The notes beneath the pieces were generated by a model. It saw only the letters and a list, made by a program, of their open reading frames with translations, searched no databases and was not told the DNA's origin. A DNA stretch of 64,000 nucleotides. It comes from Nitrososphaeria archaeon (GTDB lineage Archaea; Thermoproteota; Nitrososphaeria; Nitrososphaerales; JACAEJ01). The position numbers and the translations under genes are program-made. Position 1 is the first letter of the stretch; each line of letters starts with the position of its first letter. The stretch is taken from assembly GCA_029775925.1 (NCBI GenBank), contig JARVKB010000004.1, positions 1-64,000 of the forward strand. Direction: 5' to 3'. Below are positions 8,554 through 16,316 of the stretch, one piece after another.

Positions 8554-9111
8554 TTATCGATAATATTCTGGTTCTATCCTTCTAAGGAAGTAAAAAGTGT
8601 AAAAGGATATTATTGTTATTGAGAGAAATATTTTCGTAGCAAAGACAAGATTAAAACGCACTTCAGGGTTAGGAAAAGGATTGATAAGTATGTCAGGGTT
8701 TAGCTCGCCCAATATTTCGCTGGCACTCATAAGACTTCCCCAAAGAGTAAAGTTGAACAGAACCTCGTACAAAGCCATGGATCCTGCAAAGAAAGCGATT
8801 AACATGAATAAGTGTCTAGCGAATTTGGGAAATTTTGATATCATTTCCTTATTTAATTCAAGGAGTGAAAACCAAAAGACAATTAAAGATGCCATAAACC
8901 AGGTTATAGGTTTGGCGTAAATTGGAAAAATTGTAGGAGGAGGAAATTCTGTATTAACGAAAGTCTCTCCGACGACCTTTACCCCATACATTAACGTAGT
9001 AATTGCGCCATAAACTGTAACTGTAATTAAGATGATAAAAGAAATGAGACAGATTATTTTGTACATGATTCTGATTTTATTTTCTTCTTTAGATGAATTC
9101 ATCAATCTCAA
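8554..9111 (-). CDS. four-helix membrane protein of unknown function
   Basis: A 185-residue protein with four hydrophobic segments at about residues 15-37 (IICLISFIILITVTVYGAIT), 65-83, 93-118 and 155-177. The loop between helices 1 and 2 contains FPPPTIFPIYAKP and the C-terminal tail LRRIEPEYYR is charged. The layout (helix, long proline-rich loop, helix pair, long loop, helix) recalls the two-helix protein at 7039, whose loop also carries a PPP motif, but I cannot show homology. It converges with tyrS. Its promoter region would include the palindrome at 9166-9195. Confidence 0.5.
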   Translation of the reverse strand: MRLMNSSKEENKIRIMYKIICLISFIILITVTVYGAITTLMYGVKVVGETFVNTEFPPPTIFPIYAKPITWFMASLIVFWFSLLELNKEMISKFPKFARHLFMLIAFFAGSMALYEVLFNFTLWGSLMSASEILGELNPDILINPFPNPEVRFNLVFATKIFLSITIISFYTFYFLRRIEPEYYR

Positions 9112-9657
9112 ATTTATTCCTTGATGACTTTTATGTACTTAAAAACTTTGCTTCTCCTATATCACTTTATTATAGGAATTAATTCCTATAATAAAATTAT
9201 TAAAATCAAAAATATTCGTAAGAAACAAATTTTTTATAGCTATTGGCAAGATTAATAAAGCCTGAAAAATTAGTTATTTATATTAAGATGTTGATAACAA
9301 ATAAGCTTATTTAGTGTAATGTCGGTCCATCATTTTAGATAAATTCAATGCATACAACTTTGCTCTCTAATAGATTAATCATCACCGAATTTATCCATCA
9401 TTGCTAAATCGATCTAGGTACGAAAGAAGGACTAACAACATAAGCAATTTATTATCCTTTTACTAAATTGGATCTAACTATAAAGGGAAGCAAGTGAATG
9501 TGTTGTAAATTTTTGTTATAAATTGCCCATATTAATCTAAATTTCTAGAAGTGAAAGTTCGTGAACGAATCGAATAAAAAATTAGCATTAGTAAATAGCT
9601 AAAGGAAATGAAGAATAAGGTGTGAATCTTTTTGGTGTTTAGGATGTATTAATCAAG
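9112..9657. other. long intergenic region upstream of corrinoid locus 1
   Basis: About 550 A+T-rich bases between the divergent membrane protein gene and the corrinoid protein gene. Apart from the two palindromes listed separately, I find no coding ORF, no tRNA and no IS remnant. The length is unusual for this compact genome and may host regulatory elements for the methyl-transfer genes. Confidence 0.5.
9166..9195. repeat. perfect 30-bp palindrome
   Basis: The 15-base arm TTTATTATAGGAATT at 9166-9180 is followed directly by its exact reverse complement at 9181-9195, with no spacer. It lies 55 bases upstream of the start of the divergent membrane protein gene and about 540 bases from the corrinoid protein start. 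A spacerless dyad of this size looks like a protein-binding operator; a transcript would not form a good terminator hairpin without a loop and G+C pairs. Confidence 0.8.
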
Positions 9658-9675
9658 TGCAAAAATATTTTTGCA
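9658..9675 (+). promoter_or_regulatory. palindromic operator/promoter of corrinoid locus 1
   Basis: TGCAAAAATATTTTTGCA is a perfect 18-base palindrome, 59 bases upstream of the ATG of the corrinoid protein gene. The same core, with the same flanking AAG on its left and a purine-rich segment on its right, occurs at 56619-56642 in front of methyl-transfer locus 2. The A+T centre could itself serve as the TATA box, so a bound regulator would compete with the transcription apparatus. Confidence 0.75.
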
Positions 9676-9733
9676 TCAAGGAAGAATAGAAGAAAAATTT
9701 AAAAAAAACAACGTTATTTATAATCGAAAACAA

Positions 9734-10393
9734 ATGTCCCAGGAAGAAATTTTAGCCGAACTTGCTAAAGCAGTGATAGACGGTGACGTGGACAAGGCAA
9801 AGTATTTGGCACATAAAGTATTGGAGTTAAAAATAGATCCTTATAAAGCTATCATGGATGGATGCGCTGCAGGAATGAGGATAGTGGGGGAAAAATATCA
9901 AAATGGCGAAATGTTCATTCCTGAGTTACTATATTCAGCTGAAGCGATGTATGCTGCAACAGACGTCTTAAGCCCTCACATAAAAGCAGAAAAAATTCCA
10001 TATAGCGGTAAGGTAGTAATAGGTGTTGTTGAGGGCGATATACATGATATTGGCAAGAACATCTTGGTAACACTTTTAAAGGCAAGTGGGTTTGAAGTTG
10101 TAGACTTAGGCAGAGATGTGCCGACAAAAGATTTTGTGCAAAAAGCAAAGGATGAAAAAGCAGAAATCATAGCCATGTCAACTTTGATGACCACAACAGC
10201 TCCAGGAATGAAAAAGGTCATAGATGTATTGTATGAGGAGGGTATAAGAGATAAGGTAAAGACTATTATTGGAGGAGCAGCCGTTTCAAAAGAATTTGCT
10301 AAGGCTATAGGTGCAGATGCTTATGGAGAAGAGGTAGTCGACGGCGTAGAGATGGTCAAAAATCTTATGAGTTCTATTAAGAGAGGGGGATGA
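9734..10393 (+). CDS. corrinoid (B12-binding) protein of a methyltransferase system, MtbC/MtmC-like
   Basis: A protein of about 219 residues that carries a methyl group on a cobalamin cofactor between methyltransferases. An N-terminal four-helix cap (EEILAELAKAVIDGD ... MFIPELLYSAEAMYAA) is followed by the Rossmann-like B12 domain with GDIHDIGKNI, the Asp-x-His-x-x-Gly motif whose His is the lower cobalt ligand, then VDLGRDVPTKDFV, AMSTLMTTT and IIGGAAVSKEFA. I chose the ATG at 9734 because MSQEEILAELAKAV matches usual family starts; the frame extends up to a TTG inside the palindrome, but that segment (HQGRIEEKFKKNN) looks like leader. The stop overlaps the methyltransferase start (ATGA). 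It is the only corrinoid protein in the window. Confidence 0.85.
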   Translation: MSQEEILAELAKAVIDGDVDKAKYLAHKVLELKIDPYKAIMDGCAAGMRIVGEKYQNGEMFIPELLYSAEAMYAATDVLSPHIKAEKIPYSGKVVIGVVEGDIHDIGKNILVTLLKASGFEVVDLGRDVPTKDFVQKAKDEKAEIIAMSTLMTTTAPGMKKVIDVLYEEGIRDKVKTIIGGAAVSKEFAKAIGADAYGEEVVDGVEMVKNLMSSIKRGG

Positions 10394-11457
10394 AAAGTTT
10401 GGTAAAACCAATTGAAAGAGTTGTAGCTGCCTTAACATATAAGGATCCGGATAGGGTTCCTGCTGCACCATTAGTTTGTGGAGCATCAAGAAGAGTTTAT
10501 GGAGTTACATACGATGTTTGGTCTAGGGACCCTGTTATTGCTGCCAAATCTCTTATTGCTGCACAAGAGTTGATAGGTTTTGATGGTTTCTTGACATTAG
10601 TGGACTTGAGCGTAGAGCCCGCTGCCTTCGGTCAAAAAGTCTTATATCCTGTCGAAAGTACTGCTTTATCCGCAGCTTTCAAAGGTGATATGTTAATAAA
10701 GAGCGTAGACGATTACGATAAACTCGAATATGTAGACCCTAAAAAAGCTGACAGGATGAGAGATGTGATAAAAATCTGTGAGATACTTGTTCAAGCGAAA
10801 GGAAAAGAAGTTCCAACTTTGGGATTTGTATACGGTCCTGCCGGAACCCTATCTATGATGAGAACTTTAGAGAAGCTTAGTTTAGACCTAGTGAAAAATA
10901 AGTCAGCAGTTCTTAAAGGGCTGAAAATCGTAAATGATGTGCTATTTGATTACGCAAAAGCTCAGTGTGAAACAGGAGTTCCAGGGGTCGTTCTAGACGT
11001 TCTTTACGCATCAAAAATGATATGGAGTAGAAAGACATACGATGAGTTTGAAGGTCAGTTATGTTCAAAAATCGCTGATGAAATAAGAAAGCATAATGCT
11101 CTTGTAGTACTTCATAACTGTGGCCATGGGCCCTTCTTTGACACGATGATAAGCTGGTATAAGCCTGCCGCAATATCGTTCCACTATGTTCCTGATGATT
11201 GCAAAGACTATGCTGACACAAAGGAGAAGTATGGGAAAAAGACTGTACTGATAGGTCAAGCTGACAATCCTAAAGTAATCTACCCAGGTACTCCTGAAGA
11301 AGTTATGAACCATTGTGCGGAACAAATTAAAGTATATGGTCCCGGTAGTGGTTTCATACTTGCCACAGGTTGTGAATTTCCACCTAACGCTTCATTACTG
11401 AACGCTAGAGCAATGATAGAGGCTGCTGAGAAGTATGGTAAGTATCCAATGGCTTAA
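10390..11457 (+). CDS. MtaA/UroD-family corrinoid methyltransferase
   Basis: A 355-residue TIM-barrel protein of the uroporphyrinogen decarboxylase superfamily, in the branch that moves methyl groups between a corrinoid protein and a thiol or other acceptor (MtaA, MtbA, CmuA). The zinc site of that branch is present: VVLHNCGHGPF (His-x-Cys, about residues 237-247) and ILATGCEFPPNA (third ligand Cys, about residue 328). Translation is coupled to the corrinoid protein by a four-base overlap. It ends four bases inside the convergent locus-1 genes. True UroD would lack the His-x-Cys...Cys set, so heme synthesis is unlikely. The acceptor (coenzyme M, tetrahydropterin or other) cannot be read from the sequence. 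Confidence 0.8.
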   Translation: MKSLVKPIERVVAALTYKDPDRVPAAPLVCGASRRVYGVTYDVWSRDPVIAAKSLIAAQELIGFDGFLTLVDLSVEPAAFGQKVLYPVESTALSAAFKGDMLIKSVDDYDKLEYVDPKKADRMRDVIKICEILVQAKGKEVPTLGFVYGPAGTLSMMRTLEKLSLDLVKNKSAVLKGLKIVNDVLFDYAKAQCETGVPGVVLDVLYASKMIWSRKTYDEFEGQLCSKIADEIRKHNALVVLHNCGHGPFFDTMISWYKPAAISFHYVPDDCKDYADTKEKYGKKTVLIGQADNPKVIYPGTPEEVMNHCAEQIKVYGPGSGFILATGCEFPPNASLLNARAMIEAAEKYGKYPMA

Positions 11458-11975
11458 CCATTGGGTACTTCATTTTTCTTTTTTTGAATTATCAATCGAA
11501 TCAAAGATGGATTTATTCCTTCTAACCATTCATTAGGTGCTTTTTCAACACTCGAGAGTGGGGCAAGCTTCACTATTCTTTGTTTTGCTCCAAGTTTGAT
11601 GAGCTCTACAACAAGAAATAAGAAAATCTTTCCATTCATTATGCCTATGTCCATGGCATACGTTCTGAAACCTTCTTTTATACGATACCTTCTTGCCGTT
11701 ATTCTGGCTAGAAATCTTGCTTCAAGCTTAGAGTAAAGTGAAGGACTTACAGTAGGAGGGAGTTTACTTGGAACTTCTCTTAGTTCATCTATTCTTTTTT
11801 CAAGTTCTAATAACATCTTCCGAATCTCTTCAGGGTTTTGCCTATTTTCTAATCTAAATCCTTCTATAGTGATATTCTCGTACTGTGATTCTTCTATCAA
11901 GGGATAAATTTCTATAGCTGAAGGGTAGTCCTGACAAAAAATGATATGTATTTCTTCATCCTTTGTTTCTGACAT
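11454..11975 (-). CDS. unknown protein of corrinoid locus 1 (173 residues)
   Basis: Not recognised. A short alpha/beta N-terminus (IHIIFCQDYPSAIEIYPLIEE) is followed by a charged helical region (about residues 45-70, NPEEIRKMLLELEKRIDELRE), then a segment with basic helices (SKLEARFLARITARRYRIKEG) and a predicted strand-rich C-terminus (GIMNGKIFLFLVVELIKLG). It is the last gene of a minus-strand run of four (HyuA-like ATPase, G3E GTPase, a 163-residue protein, this one) with short gaps, so it probably assists maturation or reactivation of the corrinoid system. No catalytic motif is visible. Confidence 0.55.
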   Translation of the reverse strand: MSETKDEEIHIIFCQDYPSAIEIYPLIEESQYENITIEGFRLENRQNPEEIRKMLLELEKRIDELREVPSKLPPTVSPSLYSKLEARFLARITARRYRIKEGFRTYAMDIGIMNGKIFLFLVVELIKLGAKQRIVKLAPLSSVEKAPNEWLEGINPSLIRLIIQKKKNEVPNG

Positions 11976-12006
11976 GAAACATCATCTTAAAATATGAATT
12001 AAATTA

Positions 12007-12498
12007 TTACTCATTCTTTTTTCGTTCCTCTTCCTTTGGTTGTATTGGAATGTCGAACTTATCAAAATACTCATGCTCTTTCTCAATTTCTATATTAAAA
12101 CCATAATTCAACAATACTTCATTCGAAGCCTCAAGAGTCGCCATCTTGACTTGAGATTTGTCTATTCCCTGTACTATGCTATTTATAACAAGGTACGCTT
12201 GAGTTATAGGCTCTGTTATGCTACTTTCAACATAAACTCCTTTTTCTAAGCCTATCGTATCTGCTTTTAGGTACCCGTGTTTGGTCTTCATATAGGATTT
12301 TATATGACCGATGAATTTTGCACCTTTCTCAATACAATAGGAAGCTATTCTTAACATTAACTTATTACCCATCTCTTTGATAGCATCTATATTGATAGGC
12401 TCTGATCGAGTAAGCCTAAAAGCAACAGCGTAGCCACTTACGCCAAAGGGCTCATAGCATGCTTTAGTTGAACTGCTTTCAACCTTTTCTGAACTCAT
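12007..12498 (-). CDS. unknown protein of corrinoid locus 1 (163 residues)
   Basis: Not recognised. The N-terminal 20 residues are Ser/Glu-rich and probably disordered; the core from about residue 17 (YEPFGVSGYAVAFRLTRSE) to 140 looks alpha/beta, including KGAKFIGHIKSYMKTKHGY and YVESSITEPITQAYLVIN. The tail (PKEEERKKNE) is charged. It sits 14 bases downstream of the G3E GTPase and upstream of the 173-residue protein, clearly in the same operon, so it may be a partner of the GTPase or of the HyuA-like ATPase. One Cys in KACYEP and one in ASYCIEKG are visible, but there is no metal motif. Confidence 0.55.
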   Translation of the reverse strand: MSSEKVESSSTKACYEPFGVSGYAVAFRLTRSEPINIDAIKEMGNKLMLRIASYCIEKGAKFIGHIKSYMKTKHGYLKADTIGLEKGVYVESSITEPITQAYLVINSIVQGIDKSQVKMATLEASNEVLLNYGFNIEIEKEHEYFDKFDIPIQPKEEERKKNE

Positions 12499-12512
12499 GA
12501 ATTAATCACCTT

Positions 12513-13148
12513 TTATCTTATCTGATAAGCTGGATATTCTACAGGCTCTGTAATAAGCTTCGCCAATTCTACCATACCGTCTCCTCTAATAGAGGATATT
12601 CTCATGATTTTTGCTTTCTGGTTTATCTTTTTAACTTCCTGCTCACAATCAACTAACTGCTCCTCATTTACAACATCGATCTTACTTATGGCTATAATAT
12701 CTGCATCAGAGATTTGCCTGATCACTATGTTTCCTAATATGTCATTGAAGAGCAGCTCTTCCGGTCTTGTCGCATCGAATAAAACAACAGCCGGTCCCAA
12801 ATTTATGTCACAATCTCTTTTTGCCATAAGGGCGGCCAACTTAACTTGATTTGGTATAGCTACTCCTGTCGGCTCTACTAAAATAAAGTCAGGTTTAAAG
12901 GTTTGAGATAGTAAAATGAGTGTATTAGTAAAGCTTGTGGCTATCTCACAACAAATGCAACCTCCACCTAAGTCTTTAACTCTTAACCCATACTCTTCTA
13001 CAACCTTGCCATCTACAGGAATCTCTCCAATTTCGTTTACAACCAGAGCAACTCTCTTTTTAAAATCACCACTTAAAGTTCTAGCCAAGGATATTATGGC
13101 TGATGTTTTTCCAGAACCAAGAAAGCCTGCTATCTGAATTATTCTCAT
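12513..13148 (-). CDS. G3E-family GTPase (CobW/HypB/UreG-like)
   Basis: A 211-residue P-loop GTPase. Walker A GFLGSGKTS lies at residues 8-16, the Walker B-type LVEPTGVA at about residue 93, and the base-recognition motif appears as ISKID instead of NKxD. The metal-binding loop GGGCICCEI (Cys-x-Cys-Cys) is characteristic of COG0523/CobW metallochaperones. The protein lacks the C-terminal CobW domain, so it is a minimal form like HypB. G3E GTPases deliver metals or guard cofactor loading of enzymes, for example MeaB for a B12 enzyme. Next to a HyuA-like ATPase and a corrinoid protein, a role in loading or repairing the corrinoid cofactor is a reasonable inference. Confidence 0.8.
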   Translation of the reverse strand: MRIIQIAGFLGSGKTSAIISLARTLSGDFKKRVALVVNEIGEIPVDGKVVEEYGLRVKDLGGGCICCEIATSFTNTLILLSQTFKPDFILVEPTGVAIPNQVKLAALMAKRDCDINLGPAVVLFDATRPEELLFNDILGNIVIRQISDADIIAISKIDVVNEEQLVDCEQEVKKINQKAKIMRISSIRGDGMVELAKLITEPVEYPAYQIR

Positions 13149-13173
13149 AACTAGGATAAAGAGTATTTCCCTC

Positions 13174-15123
13174 TTATATTTTTCTTATAACTGGTCGTCC
13201 AATGGCTGATACTTTTATTTCTGACCAAACGAAACCTACTTTTGGGAATATTCCATCTCTCCTATCTATCTTAATCTTTAAGTCCTCTGCACCAGATCTT
13301 TTAGCTAACTTTGTAGCTTCTTCTGTCCCCATCTTTATTGCAAAGTTTATGGCTTCTTCTATGGTTCCAAAAATATATCTTCCTGGGAATACCACATACC
13401 TATCAGGTTTTACCTCTTTTGCTATGTACATCTCAAAAGAACCTATCACACTCCCAACAAGGGAACCTACAGCTGCTCCAACTTCATGATGTTCAGGTAT
13501 GATTGCTAAAGTTCCAAGCCTTCTAGCCACTTCTGGTAAAAATAGGTAGACTGGTGCACCTATGCCTATCAATGGTATATCCAGCTTTGCTAGAACTCGA
13601 AAATCTCCATCATTATTTCCATCAGAAATCTTTCTTATTATTTCAGAGCATGCTATACATTTTTGATTTAAATCCCATTTATTTAGCTTTAACATCATCT
13701 TTTCAAATATTCTCGATACCAACTTTTCTACAATCAATTGCCATATCTTTTTTTGAAGCTCGTCAAGCGTCATTCCATTCTTTCTGGCGAAAAGGTCGGC
13801 ACCCAGGATAGCAGCATCAACGTCTCCTGCAGTATAAATCCCCTTTGCATGCATGATATCTGTTGGAGTTAAGCCTATCCCAATTATGTACCCTCTCTCC
13901 ATCAGGAACGAAATCAACAAATCAGCGATGGGGAAATCTGTCATATTATTGCTTATCTCAAGAAGGGTTGTTGGCTCCAGCTCTTGAACCGTCTTTAGAA
14001 ACTTTTCAGACAATCCGCCTATGTTTTCGGCTTTCCGAGGTGCCTGACTGACGGTAATAAAATCTGTAGTCTTGTATTGTTCCATCTTCTTTAGTAAATT
14101 AGGAAATATTGATGCAGCAAATGCAAGAGGTATAACTCTTTGTGGACCTAAATCGATACCTTTTTCAGGATCTATATGTATCCATCCATCTCCTCCTATT
14201 CCCCAAGCATCAGCATCTACTGCCTTTACTCTTGTCTTCCAGCCTGCAATACGAACTCCGTCCTCAACCACGTGAGGGGCATTCCCTTTGGAAGTTGTTA
14301 TTATCGATGTTGTACTTCCCATGTCTATTACTACGGCATCTTCTTTGCCAGCTAGGAATAGCCCACCAAGTACACTTGCTGCAGGTCCTGACTGAATTCC
14401 TTCTATCGGTCTTTCTAAAGCAACTTCTTCATTCATAAGAGAACCGTCACCTTTTACTATCATTAAGGGTACATTCAAGCCCTTCTGATCTAATGCATCT
14501 CTTATTTCTCTTATGAGATTTTGGACTATAGGAATTAGCCTTGCGTTAAGGACCGCTGTAACAGTCCTCTCATAAATTCCGAGCTCTGTTGCAAGTTCAT
14601 ATCCACAAGTGACTGGTTTTCCAGTCTTTTTCTTTATCCATTCTTTGACAGTCAATTCATGCATCGGATTTCTTACGCTAAAGTATCCTGATACTGCAAA
14701 GGAGTCAACATTTTTATTCATATTTTCAATGGTTAAGATGACTTCATCTATATCTAACTGTGCTTGTTCAACACCGTCAGGTCCATGGCCTCCTTTAACA
14801 GTCATGATTGTTGCTGCAGGTATGTCCCAAGTTTTCTCAGGTTCAAATCCAATTAAAATCAAGCCGACCTTTGCACCTTTTCCTTCAATGACAGCATTTG
14901 TGGCAAGAGTTGAAGCAAGAGAAACCAAAACAATTTCATTCGCAGGAATACCGCTGATCGATAAAACCTTATTTATCGATTCAATGATTCCAACAGATAA
15001 ATCATAATGCGTTGTCCTTGATTTTGTCTTTGCAACTATTTTCTTATCGTCCATTCTCATAATTACTGCATCTGTATGAGATCCGCCCGTGCTTACACCT
15101 ATCCCAAACAATAATCTCACCAT
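13174..15123 (-). CDS. hydantoinase/oxoprolinase (HyuA)-family ASKHA ATPase, putative corrinoid-system activator
   Basis: A 649-residue protein. The first ATPase motif GIGVSTGGSHTDAVI lies at residues 7-21 (GVDVGGTFTDAV in hydantoinases), followed by SLASTLATNAVIEGKGAK and the second phosphate motif VIDMGSTTSII at about residue 265. The C-terminal half contains GIGAPVYLFLPEVARRLG. The usual family acts on 5-oxoproline or hydantoins with ATP, often with a HyuB partner. No hyuB is present here. Instead it leads an operon with a G3E GTPase and faces a corrinoid protein and methyltransferase, a setting in which ATP-driven reductive activation of Co(II) is needed. RACo and RamA also belong to the ASKHA superfamily, but I see no ferredoxin-type cysteines here, so an external electron donor would be required. 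Confidence 0.7.
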   Translation of the reverse strand: MVRLLFGIGVSTGGSHTDAVIMRMDDKKIVAKTKSRTTHYDLSVGIIESINKVLSISGIPANEIVLVSLASTLATNAVIEGKGAKVGLILIGFEPEKTWDIPAATIMTVKGGHGPDGVEQAQLDIDEVILTIENMNKNVDSFAVSGYFSVRNPMHELTVKEWIKKKTGKPVTCGYELATELGIYERTVTAVLNARLIPIVQNLIREIRDALDQKGLNVPLMIVKGDGSLMNEEVALERPIEGIQSGPAASVLGGLFLAGKEDAVVIDMGSTTSIITTSKGNAPHVVEDGVRIAGWKTRVKAVDADAWGIGGDGWIHIDPEKGIDLGPQRVIPLAFAASIFPNLLKKMEQYKTTDFITVSQAPRKAENIGGLSEKFLKTVQELEPTTLLEISNNMTDFPIADLLISFLMERGYIIGIGLTPTDIMHAKGIYTAGDVDAAILGADLFARKNGMTLDELQKKIWQLIVEKLVSRIFEKMMLKLNKWDLNQKCIACSEIIRKISDGNNDGDFRVLAKLDIPLIGIGAPVYLFLPEVARRLGTLAIIPEHHEVGAAVGSLVGSVIGSFEMYIAKEVKPDRYVVFPGRYIFGTIEEAINFAIKMGTEEATKLAKRSGAEDLKIKIDRRDGIFPKVGFVWSEIKVSAIGRPVIRKI

Positions 15124-15135
15124 ATTTACAATAAT

Positions 15136-15387
15136 CTATTCTAAACCTTGTTTTTGCTCTTTATCTAATTTTAATTTTCGTCTAAACTTTTGGTTAATGT
15201 TAAATCCTGTATCTATAAGTTTTGTTACCTGATTAGTGGCTTCGACCAACTGTCTTTTTAAGATTGTTCGATTGTTTATAACAGTTGGAAAGCAATAGGA
15301 GATGCGTAATAAGTTATAAGAAGGCATCCAATGTTGCATTTCCTTCATTTCACCGCCATTATTCGGTGATTTACGTTTGGATAACAA
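15136..15387 (-). CDS. possible small protein upstream of the HyuA-like gene
   Basis: An 83-codon frame directly upstream of, and in the same direction as, the HyuA-like gene, ending 12 bases before its ATG. A GGCGGTGA ribosome-binding sequence precedes internal ATGs at 15348 and 15339, so a product of about 67-70 residues starting MQHWMPSYN is plausible. The C-terminal half is basic (NQKFRRKLKLDKEQK). I recognise no family, and the composition is not clearly protein-like, so this could be leader sequence. Confidence 0.3.
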   Translation of the reverse strand: MLSKRKSPNNGGEMKEMQHWMPSYNLLRISYCFPTVINNRTILKRQLVEATNQVTKLIDTGFNINQKFRRKLKLDKEQKQGLE

Positions 15388-15608
15388 TTATGAGTTTGCC
15401 AATTTTGCCATCTTCTCATATTCACTAAGAGTATCATCTCCATCTGCTTTAACTAAAAATAGTCTTTTAACCTTTTTTTATAAAGATTTACTAGTGAAAA
15501 GATAAATTAGACTTTTACTCGAAGTTAAATTAAGCATAAAAATTAAGTGCAAATTTTTTGAAGCAAATATCAAAAGGGTTAATTTATTGCTATTAAAAGA
15601 ACGAGCCG

Positions 15609-16316
15609 ATGATATTTACAAATCGTGAAGAACTCATAGAATTTTTAAAAGGATCGCCATTGGGTAGAATTATCTCCATAGAGCCTGATGATTGCCAATG
15701 GATGCTGGAGAGATCAACCTTAAATGTAATTTTGAGCAAGGACAATTTTATCAAAACATTGTTTATTGGTAATATATTAGATTCTTATTTAAAAGAAGGT
15801 TCAGTTATTTATATCGACTTTGATACCATCTTCTCAGCATTTTTAAATCTGATTATTAAAGATACTAAATATTTGGATAATCTGCTAATTTTAAAGCCTA
15901 GCGATGGAGATAGTGAGAATATTATGGCTTATGCCTGCTCTCTTTTTTCACCTTATATAAAGCTCATAGTTCTTGACTCAATAACAACTCTTTATTACCT
16001 TCTTAACAGTAGGGCATCTTCAGATGTCAATAGGAAGATAGGGGTTTATCTGAGCTTATTAGAGGGCTTGGCCAATAAACTCAATATACCTATTATAGTT
16101 ACAAGCATGATAAGAGCAAAGAAATTTAAGCAAACTGAATCTTGGCTCGCTTCTCCAACAGGTGGTAGAGTTTTGTTGAGATCGAATATAGTTTTAAAAT
16201 TGGATAAAATCTTTGAGCATATAGAGATCAACGTGATAAAGCATAAAAACGATGCATTTATCGGTAAAACCTTCAAAATTCCTATAATATTAAGTTGGAG
16301 TGATAATATTGGTTAA
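15609..16316 (+). CDS. RecA/RadB-like protein with degenerate Walker A
   Basis: A 235-residue protein with the order of a RecA-superfamily ATPase: an N-terminal strand, a remnant P-loop SKDNFIKT at about residues 43-50 (GxxxxGKT expected; Lys-Thr kept, both glycines lost), VIYIDFDT at about residue 65, and Walker B IKLIVLDSITTLYYL at about residues 119-133. Later NIPIIVTSMIRAKK and SPTGGRVLLRSNIVLKL match the RadA/RadB core. It probably cannot hydrolyse ATP and may be a non-catalytic recombinase paralogue. It overlaps cofE by several bases, an unexpected partner. The first 20 residues look like leader of the fold. Confidence 0.6.
   Translation: MIFTNREELIEFLKGSPLGRIISIEPDDCQWMLERSTLNVILSKDNFIKTLFIGNILDSYLKEGSVIYIDFDTIFSAFLNLIIKDTKYLDNLLILKPSDGDSENIMAYACSLFSPYIKLIVLDSITTLYYLLNSRASSDVNRKIGVYLSLLEGLANKLNIPIIVTSMIRAKKFKQTESWLASPTGGRVLLRSNIVLKLDKIFEHIEINVIKHKNDAFIGKTFKIPIILSWSDNIG

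Noticed and set aside
9671-9733. Extended N-terminus of the corrinoid protein from the TTG inside the palindrome
   Set aside because: The segment has no resemblance to corrinoid protein starts and would place the start codon in the operator; the ATG at 9734 fits the family.
10913-11325. Antisense ORFs within the methyltransferase gene
   Set aside because: They are shadow frames of a clearly coding plus-strand gene.
15546-15561. AAGTGCAAA followed by TTTTTTG, resembling half of the shared operator
   Set aside because: The right half does not match (GAA instead of GCA) and it is not a palindrome; it might be a weak half-site but cannot be supported.
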